A program made the position numbers and the translations under genes. Positions 59,299-64,000 of a stretch of DNA of 64,000 nucleotides are shown here, in pieces; the first letter of the stretch is position 1, and each line of letters begins with the position of its first letter. The DNA is from Paenisporosarcina quisquiliarum (GTDB lineage Bacteria; Bacillota; Bacilli; Bacillales_A; Planococcaceae), in contig NZ_JAMKBJ010000008.1 of NCBI RefSeq assembly GCF_027563315.1, positions 1-64,000 of the forward strand. The letters run 5' to 3'. Under the pieces are notes generated by a model. The model saw only the letters and a list, made by a program, of their open reading frames with translations. It was not told the origin of the DNA and made no database searches.

Positions 59299-60963
59299 AT
59301 GAAACAAAAAGTTATGGAAGTTCTTCAAGCAATCTTAGCGGAGAACATCGAAGATCAGATGATTGAAGTGCCTGTTTACACACGCTTAGGGGACTATGCA
59401 TTGCCTTGTTTTCCACTTGCTAAAAAAATGAAAAAGTCGCCTGTTTTAATTGCTGAGGAAATAGCTGCTTTAATCAAGGATTCGAGTATTGAAAAAGCAG
59501 AAGCCGTCAATGGATACGTAAACATCTTCATGAAGCGAACTGGATTTACCCAATCAATTATGAATGAGATTCTCTCCGATTCTAATCAGTATGGTTCTTC
59601 AAATATCGGAAATGGTAGGGTGATCACCATAGATATGTCTTCACCAAACATTGCCAAACCATTTTCAATGGGGCATTTACGGTCGACGGTCATCGGTAAT
59701 TCTATTTCTTTATTGCACGAGAAAAGTGGGTTTCAACCTGTGAAAATCAACTATCTTGGGGACTGGGGTACGCAATTCGGAAAGCTTCTTGTCGCTTATC
59801 GATTATGGGGAAATGAAAAACAGGTACAAGAAAAGCCTATCGAATCATTGTTGATGCTTTATATTCGGTTTCACAAGGAAGCTGAACAGGATGAATCACT
59901 GAATGATAAAGGAAGAGCTGCTTTCAAGTCTTTGGAAGATGGAGACCCAGAAGCGTTGGCTCTTTGGAAATGGTTCCGTACAGAATCCTTGAAAGAGTTC
60001 CAGAAAATCTATGATCTGCTAGGGGTATCCTTTGACTCCTATCAAGGCGAAGCGTATTACAACGATAAAATGGAGCCAATTGTAGAGGAATTGAATCAAA
60101 AGAACTTGTTAATGGAATCAAACGGAGCACTTGTTGTAGATGTAGGAGAACATATGCCGCCTTGCTTGATTAAGAAGTCTGATGGAGCGACCTTATACGC
60201 AACGAGAGATATAACGGCAGCGATAGATCGATTTACTACTCACCAATTCGCTAAATCATTGTATGTAGTGGGTAATGAGCAGAGCTTGCATTTCGCCCAA
60301 CTGAAGATAGTGCTGAATAAAATGGGCTATGAATGGGCGGACAGCCTCCAACATATTCCTTTTGGGTTGATATTGAAGAATGGAAAGAAACTATCGACAC
60401 GTGAAGGCAAGATTGTTTTGTTGGAAGAAGTATTAAAAGAAGCAATTCAATTGGCTGAAGCTAATATCGAAGAAAAGAACCCAAAATTGTTGAATAAAAA
60501 AGAAATCGCTCAAGCAGTGGGTGTAGGGGCAATTATTTTTAGTGATTTAAAACAACATCGAAAACATGACATTGAATTTGACTTGAAGAAAATGCTGCAA
60601 ACGGAAGGTGAAACTGGACCTTATTTGCAATACTCCTATGCCAGAGCATGCTCAATTTTGAGAAAAGCGGGAGAGGTAGAATCTTTTCACGTCACGGAGG
60701 TAAATGACCATGAGTGGGAAGTCATCAAGCAACTTGAAATTTTTCCGCAGATCGTAAGTCGGGCGACAACTGAGCTCGATCCTTCCGTCGTTGCCAAATA
60801 TGCGGTGAGTTTAGCTCAAACTTTCAATTCATATTATGGAAACGTTCAAATCGTGACCAATTCCAATTTAATGGAATACCGAGTTTCTTTAGTCCACTGT
60901 GTCGTCATTGTCCTTGGAGAAGCATTAAGACTTTTAGGGATACAAGCACCTGAGGAAATGTAA
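59299..60963 (+). CDS. argS: Arginyl-tRNA synthetase
   Basis: A 554-residue class I synthetase. The N-terminal additional domain reads VPVYTRLGDYALPCFPLAKKMK, the HIGH-type motif is SPNIAKPFSMGHLRST, YLGDWGTQFG follows, and the KMSKS region is KKLSTREG, as usual degenerate in ArgRS. GETGPYLQYSYARACSIL begins the anticodon-binding helices. AAGGAGGCG precedes ATG 59299. Controlled by the T-box leader; Bacillales sometimes carry a second, housekeeping argS elsewhere. Confidence 0.94.
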   Translation: MKQKVMEVLQAILAENIEDQMIEVPVYTRLGDYALPCFPLAKKMKKSPVLIAEEIAALIKDSSIEKAEAVNGYVNIFMKRTGFTQSIMNEILSDSNQYGSSNIGNGRVITIDMSSPNIAKPFSMGHLRSTVIGNSISLLHEKSGFQPVKINYLGDWGTQFGKLLVAYRLWGNEKQVQEKPIESLLMLYIRFHKEAEQDESLNDKGRAAFKSLEDGDPEALALWKWFRTESLKEFQKIYDLLGVSFDSYQGEAYYNDKMEPIVEELNQKNLLMESNGALVVDVGEHMPPCLIKKSDGATLYATRDITAAIDRFTTHQFAKSLYVVGNEQSLHFAQLKIVLNKMGYEWADSLQHIPFGLILKNGKKLSTREGKIVLLEEVLKEAIQLAEANIEEKNPKLLNKKEIAQAVGVGAIIFSDLKQHRKHDIEFDLKKMLQTEGETGPYLQYSYARACSILRKAGEVESFHVTEVNDHEWEVIKQLEIFPQIVSRATTELDPSVVAKYAVSLAQTFNSYYGNVQIVTNSNLMEYRVSLVHCVVIVLGEALRLLGIQAPEEM

Positions 60964-61076
60964 ATAATTCATAACGTGTAGACGATATATTAAAAATTCA
61001 ATATTCAATTTATAAATTGTAACATTTTTCCTGACTATCTCGTCATAAATAGTATAGAGATAGGGGGCAGTCGAAG

Positions 61077-61979
61077 ATGAGAAAGAAAATTTTATTTATT
61101 CTACTTTTCAGCTTGTTGGTTCTGTTGGGAGCTTGTAGTGCAAGCGAGATGGATACCGAGAGTTCTGAGGACAAAGCAATGGCGCCAGAGATGGAGGCTT
61201 CGAATGAAGTAGGTACTGAGTCAGAGGAATTAGCTAACGAAACAAGTTCAGATGAATCGCAAAAAGCTGCGCCTGTTGTTTCCGTGCAACGAATGATTAT
61301 TCATAAGGCGATATTAAGTGTAAACGTTAAAGAATTGGATAAAGCACAAAGTAATATTCAGAAGAAAGTCGAGCAATATGGTGGGTACATCGTTGAATCA
61401 AACGTCTATCAAGAAGACGATCAAACGAGCAGCGGCACAATGATTGTTAGGGTCCCTGAAGAGAATTTTGAAAAATTCCTTTTAGAGGCTGAAGGGGAAG
61501 CGGCTAAAGTATTGGAGCGCAATGTAACGGGTCAGGATGTTACCGAGCAATACGTAGATTTGGAGTCACGCGTTAGATCCAAACGAGCCGTTGAAGAACG
61601 CTTGCTTGATTTCATGAGCAAAGCACAGAAAACCGAGGATTTGCTGAAAATCTCTGAAGATTTAGCACAGGTTCAAGAAGAGATTGAAGTGATGGTCGGC
61701 AAGATGAAGTATCTTGAAAACCAGACGTCGTTTTCAACGATTGAAATCTCGATGTATGAAAACCGAGTGGTCGTTCCTGAGATTGACAGCAAAGAGTTAA
61801 ATACATGGGAAAAAACGAAAAAACAATTCGCAACAAGTACGAATTCATTATTATCGGCAGCTTCAGCATTTATCGTATTCTTCATCGGAAACTTACCGGT
61901 TCTGTTTATTTTGAGCCTGATAGGATTCGGGGTGTATTGGTTTATTAGAAGAAGACTAAATGAACAGAAAAAAGGATGA
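61077..61979 (+). CDS. DUF4349 lipoprotein
   Basis: A 300-residue lipoprotein with LLGAC lipobox, a Ser/Glu-rich linker, and DUF4349: HKAILSVNVKELDKAQSNIQ, EQYGGYIVESN, VRVPEENFEKFL, VTEQYVDLESRVRSK. A coiled coil (about 165-220) precedes a C-terminal helix and a basic tail RRRLNEQKKG, so it is anchored at both ends. GGGGG precedes the ATG. It overlaps or nearly overlaps the next gene. Function unknown. Confidence 0.8.
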   Translation: MRKKILFILLFSLLVLLGACSASEMDTESSEDKAMAPEMEASNEVGTESEELANETSSDESQKAAPVVSVQRMIIHKAILSVNVKELDKAQSNIQKKVEQYGGYIVESNVYQEDDQTSSGTMIVRVPEENFEKFLLEAEGEAAKVLERNVTGQDVTEQYVDLESRVRSKRAVEERLLDFMSKAQKTEDLLKISEDLAQVQEEIEVMVGKMKYLENQTSFSTIEISMYENRVVVPEIDSKELNTWEKTKKQFATSTNSLLSAASAFIVFFIGNLPVLFILSLIGFGVYWFIRRRLNEQKKG

Positions 61980-61996
61980 AGATAAGGAGACTGCCC

Positions 61997-62560
61997 GTGA
62001 GGAAAAAGATCATTTTGACGATGTTGTTAAGTGTCCTTTTTAGTTTAATCAGCATGTCCATCGTCCCGACAACGAGCTATGCGTGTAGCTGTATAGAGCC
62101 CCCATCAGTCGAAGACGAGTTGGAACGTTCACAAGCCGTTTTTTCAGGGAAAGTGCTTGAAGTAAAAGAACAAAAAGACTTTAGAGGTTATATGAAGAAA
62201 CGAGTATTGATTGAAGTCGCAGAAACCTGGAAAGGTGTATCTGAGTCTCAAGTCTTTATTACCACCGGCAGTGGTGGGGGTGACTGTGGATATGAATTCC
62301 AGGTTGGTCAGGATTACTTAGTGTACGCAACAGAGTCTACCATGTATGGAAATCAAGAAGAGCTTGTGACAATCATTTGTGATCGTACGACAGAATTAGG
62401 TGCTGCACAAGAAGATTTGGCCGTTCTAGGTAAAGGGAAAGAACCCACAGTTCAAGTGGATTTAGAAGTTGAAAAATCGAATCTCATGATGTGGGTCATA
62501 GCTAATATCATATTAGTCATTGTTATTTTCTTGGCGTGGCGATGGTACAAAAAAAGGTAG
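61997..62560 (+). CDS. TIMP/NTR-like exported protein with C-terminal anchor
   Basis: A 187-residue exported protein. A signal peptide is followed immediately by Cys-Ser-Cys (C30-S-C32, YACSCIEPPS), the hallmark of netrin/TIMP-like domains, with further Cys in GDCGYEF and IICDRT. VFSGKVLEV, VAETWKGV and YLVYA are the OB-fold strands. A last helix (about 160-180) anchors it. GTG at 61997 has AAGGAG 7 bases upstream; an ATG at 61976 overlaps the previous stop and is less likely. A protease-inhibitor-like role is inference. Confidence 0.76.
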   Translation: MRKKIILTMLLSVLFSLISMSIVPTTSYACSCIEPPSVEDELERSQAVFSGKVLEVKEQKDFRGYMKKRVLIEVAETWKGVSESQVFITTGSGGGDCGYEFQVGQDYLVYATESTMYGNQEELVTIICDRTTELGAAQEDLAVLGKGKEPTVQVDLEVEKSNLMMWVIANIILVIVIFLAWRWYKKR

Positions 62561-62590
62561 TTGAACGAGAACCTCAGGGACCGAGATGTG

Positions 62591-62631
62591 AAAAAGAGTT
62601 TTTGACCACCGTCAAAAACTCTTTTTCTTTT
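62591..62631 (+). terminator. Terminator of the DUF4349-TIMP-like pair
   Basis: AAAAAGAGTTTTTGAC, CACC, GTCAAAAACTCTTTTT is a near-perfect hairpin with a T-rich tail. Confidence 0.88.
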
Positions 62632-62676
62632 AGTTTGAACCGCATTCGAAATTCACCATTATTTCAATGTGGAATT

Positions 62677-63750
62677 TTACTTTCCATACCTCACTAAAAC
62701 GTGCCACAATAATTTTAATTCCTGAAGTACCTCGTTATAAGATCCGTAATCAATCCATGTTTCGGGGTTGCGGTTCAATTCCATTACAGCTAATCCAATG
62801 GTCTTTGCATCGATAACATTATTTTGTGCAATGCGTTTTGCTAAGGAAGGCATTGATGGCCCTCTAAAATCAGAAGGAACTTCGTCTACCGTAAGAGCAA
62901 AGCCCTTGTGCCAATACAGATCAATGGAATACTTATGGCATATTTGTTCCAGGATTCCCCCTACGTAAGTTTTCTTGAAAGAAGAATCTGCAACAAGCAC
63001 TTCCACATCTTCTTTGAGTGATATATCACCATGAACCTGGGCTTCAATATAGTGATTAAGATTGCGGTTTGGCTCTTTGTTTGTTGGGTCGGTAAAAGGT
63101 TTTTCAATATTAATTAGCAAATGATTAATTAACCTTGCTGGTGTCAGATTTCTTTCTCCAATTGCAAAGTCTCTTAAGAATGTCTCTTCCAAGAGTGCAA
63201 CCAAAATAAGATCAAATTCTTTATAAGTACCTTTTTCTTTTGGATCTTGATGTGAATCTAAGTAGGTATAAGTGGAACGATATGAGGCATTGGGGGATAG
63301 AAGAAAATAGCATGATCCAAAACGTGGAGCAGGTCCATCTGGGTGTAACATCAAATTTAGTGCCCCATATTTAGGACGCTGGTTATTGGTTGTACCATCA
63401 AGTTGATATGCTCCTCCAAAAATTCTCTTCTCCCAAAGGTCGCGTTCCCCACCAGGGTAAGCAGAGACGCTACCATTCGAAATAAATGTTTCAAACTGAC
63501 TCTTATATACTCCCTGCTCCAAAAGTGATTCTGCAACCATCTTCATAGTCGAATTTGGTCTATCTGGATGAAAATGTAACCCTATCCTTGCGTGAGCCTT
63601 TAATTTATCAACAGCATTATTAAATAATTCATCCGAGATATTAGACATTCTAAGAATATGATTAATTGTTTCGTTAGCATCATGTCTATGGTTCCTTGCG
63701 TAATTAGTAATATTCTCTAAAGCTAATAATTGAGGCCTTGATAATTCCAT
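62677..63750 (-). CDS. DUF3626-family protein
   Basis: A 357-residue protein matching DUF3626: ARIGLHFHPDRP, MVAESLLEQGVYKSQFETFISNGSVSA, PGGERDLWEKRIFGGAYQ, GALNLMLHPDGPAPRFGSCYF. The conserved HFHPDR, PGG and HPDG clusters look like an active site, but no activity is assigned. ATG at 63750 has AAAGGAGG 12 bases upstream; an ATG at 63777 is also in frame. Composition is rather AT-rich. It follows, or is followed by, the partial gene at the right edge. Confidence 0.78.
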   Translation of the reverse strand: MELSRPQLLALENITNYARNHRHDANETINHILRMSNISDELFNNAVDKLKAHARIGLHFHPDRPNSTMKMVAESLLEQGVYKSQFETFISNGSVSAYPGGERDLWEKRIFGGAYQLDGTTNNQRPKYGALNLMLHPDGPAPRFGSCYFLLSPNASYRSTYTYLDSHQDPKEKGTYKEFDLILVALLEETFLRDFAIGERNLTPARLINHLLINIEKPFTDPTNKEPNRNLNHYIEAQVHGDISLKEDVEVLVADSSFKKTYVGGILEQICHKYSIDLYWHKGFALTVDEVPSDFRGPSMPSLAKRIAQNNVIDAKTIGLAVMELNRNPETWIDYGSYNEVLQELKLLWHVLVRYGK

Positions 63751-63791
63751 AAAAAATGAATACCTCCTTTCATCCATTTGAATCTAAAGAT

Positions 63792-64000
63792 TCACCAACA
63801 ACCCATAACATGTTCAAATGGGATATTTGTTTCGATATAACTTCTGACTAATTTCCATCCTGTATCGTTGTCATGTTTAAAAGTATCGAAAAATAAATGC
63901 CCATTCATTGGGGCTTTTCCCTCGATTACAGGTGCTGCCCAGATAATCACCATCCACTCTTGTTCCTTCAAAGGAAAGGTTTTCAGTTCTTTCAAATCCC
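63792..64000 (-). CDS. Unknown protein, N-terminus outside the window
   Basis: At least 67 residues are visible, reading leftward from the window edge to TAA-type stop at 63792. The frame has no stop up to base 64000 and a possible TTG at 63995 has no visible RBS, so the gene probably begins outside. QEWMVIIWAAPVIEGKAPMNGHLFF and TFKHDNDTGWKLVRSYIETN are seen; I recognise no family. Fifteen-odd bases precede the DUF3626 start, so the two may be co-transcribed. Confidence 0.5.
   Translation of the reverse strand, partial: DLKELKTFPLKEQEWMVIIWAAPVIEGKAPMNGHLFFDTFKHDNDTGWKLVRSYIETNIPFEHVMGCW

Overview
This is a Gram-positive, low-to-mid GC chromosome segment from the order Bacillales, most likely the Planococcaceae (Planococcus, Sporosarcina, Chryseomicrobium and relatives). 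Pointers are strong GGAGG ribosome binding sites, S-box, T-box, TPP and guanidine-I leaders, YjcZ-type mini proteins, and sigma-B-like promoters. Most protein families also have close Bacillus subtilis or Staphylococcus counterparts. The genus call is inference.

Layout. 0-0.75 kb: end of an rRNA operon (5S, terminator), then a duplicated ~130 bp block around a tandem array of a TGAGCGATAAA core. 0.75-6.7 kb: methionine module (mtnE, mtnU, S-box leader, metNPQ, an iron-type alcohol dehydrogenase). 6.8-14.3 kb: YihY-like membrane protein, an HssRS-like haem-sensing two-component system with a well-matched HssR direct repeat in front of a small membrane protein and an MMPL/RND exporter, then a large-subunit catalase. 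14.3-18.9 kb: lipoprotein, sensor diguanylate cyclase, an interspersed repeat, acetyltransferase, sugar kinase. 18.9-22.6 kb: ykoFEDC-type ECF transporter under a TPP riboswitch. 22.6-26.4 kb: GntR-controlled ABC exporter cassette. 26.4-31.9 kb: housekeeping and accessory single genes, with short-period intergenic arrays and a VOC gene remnant.

31.9-34.3 kb is the most interesting region. A tightly overlapping four-gene operon encodes a haem-monooxygenase-like protein, an unknown His-rich helical protein, a stand-alone cobalamin-binding protein with the CarH light-sensor signature, and a PAS-STAS protein resembling stressosome RsbR paralogues. A csbD gene with a near-consensus sigma-B promoter follows. 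Further sigma-B-like promoters precede a GS26-like gene and a small lipoprotein, so a light/cobalamin input to the general stress response is a reasonable hypothesis.

34.4-41 kb: sulfite-exporter family protein, PQQ-type dehydrogenase, a transglutaminase-like gene broken by one in-frame stop, CorA behind a hairpin that buries its Shine-Dalgarno, and small genes. 41-45.2 kb: guanidine-I riboswitch with paired SMR exporters, then an S-box leader and the methionine-salvage genes mtnWXBD. 45.3-52.3 kb: two YjcZ mini genes, two TVP38-type membrane proteins, a Cys-rich copper-binding protein, phosphoesterase, and a LexA-boxed pair ending in yolD. 52.3-58 kb: AT-rich accessory stretch with a NERD-HRDC protein and a MutT plus PLD-helicase-DUF3427 pair. 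59-64 kb: T-box-controlled argS, a DUF4349 lipoprotein paired with a TIMP-like protein, a DUF3626 protein, and a gene running off the right edge.
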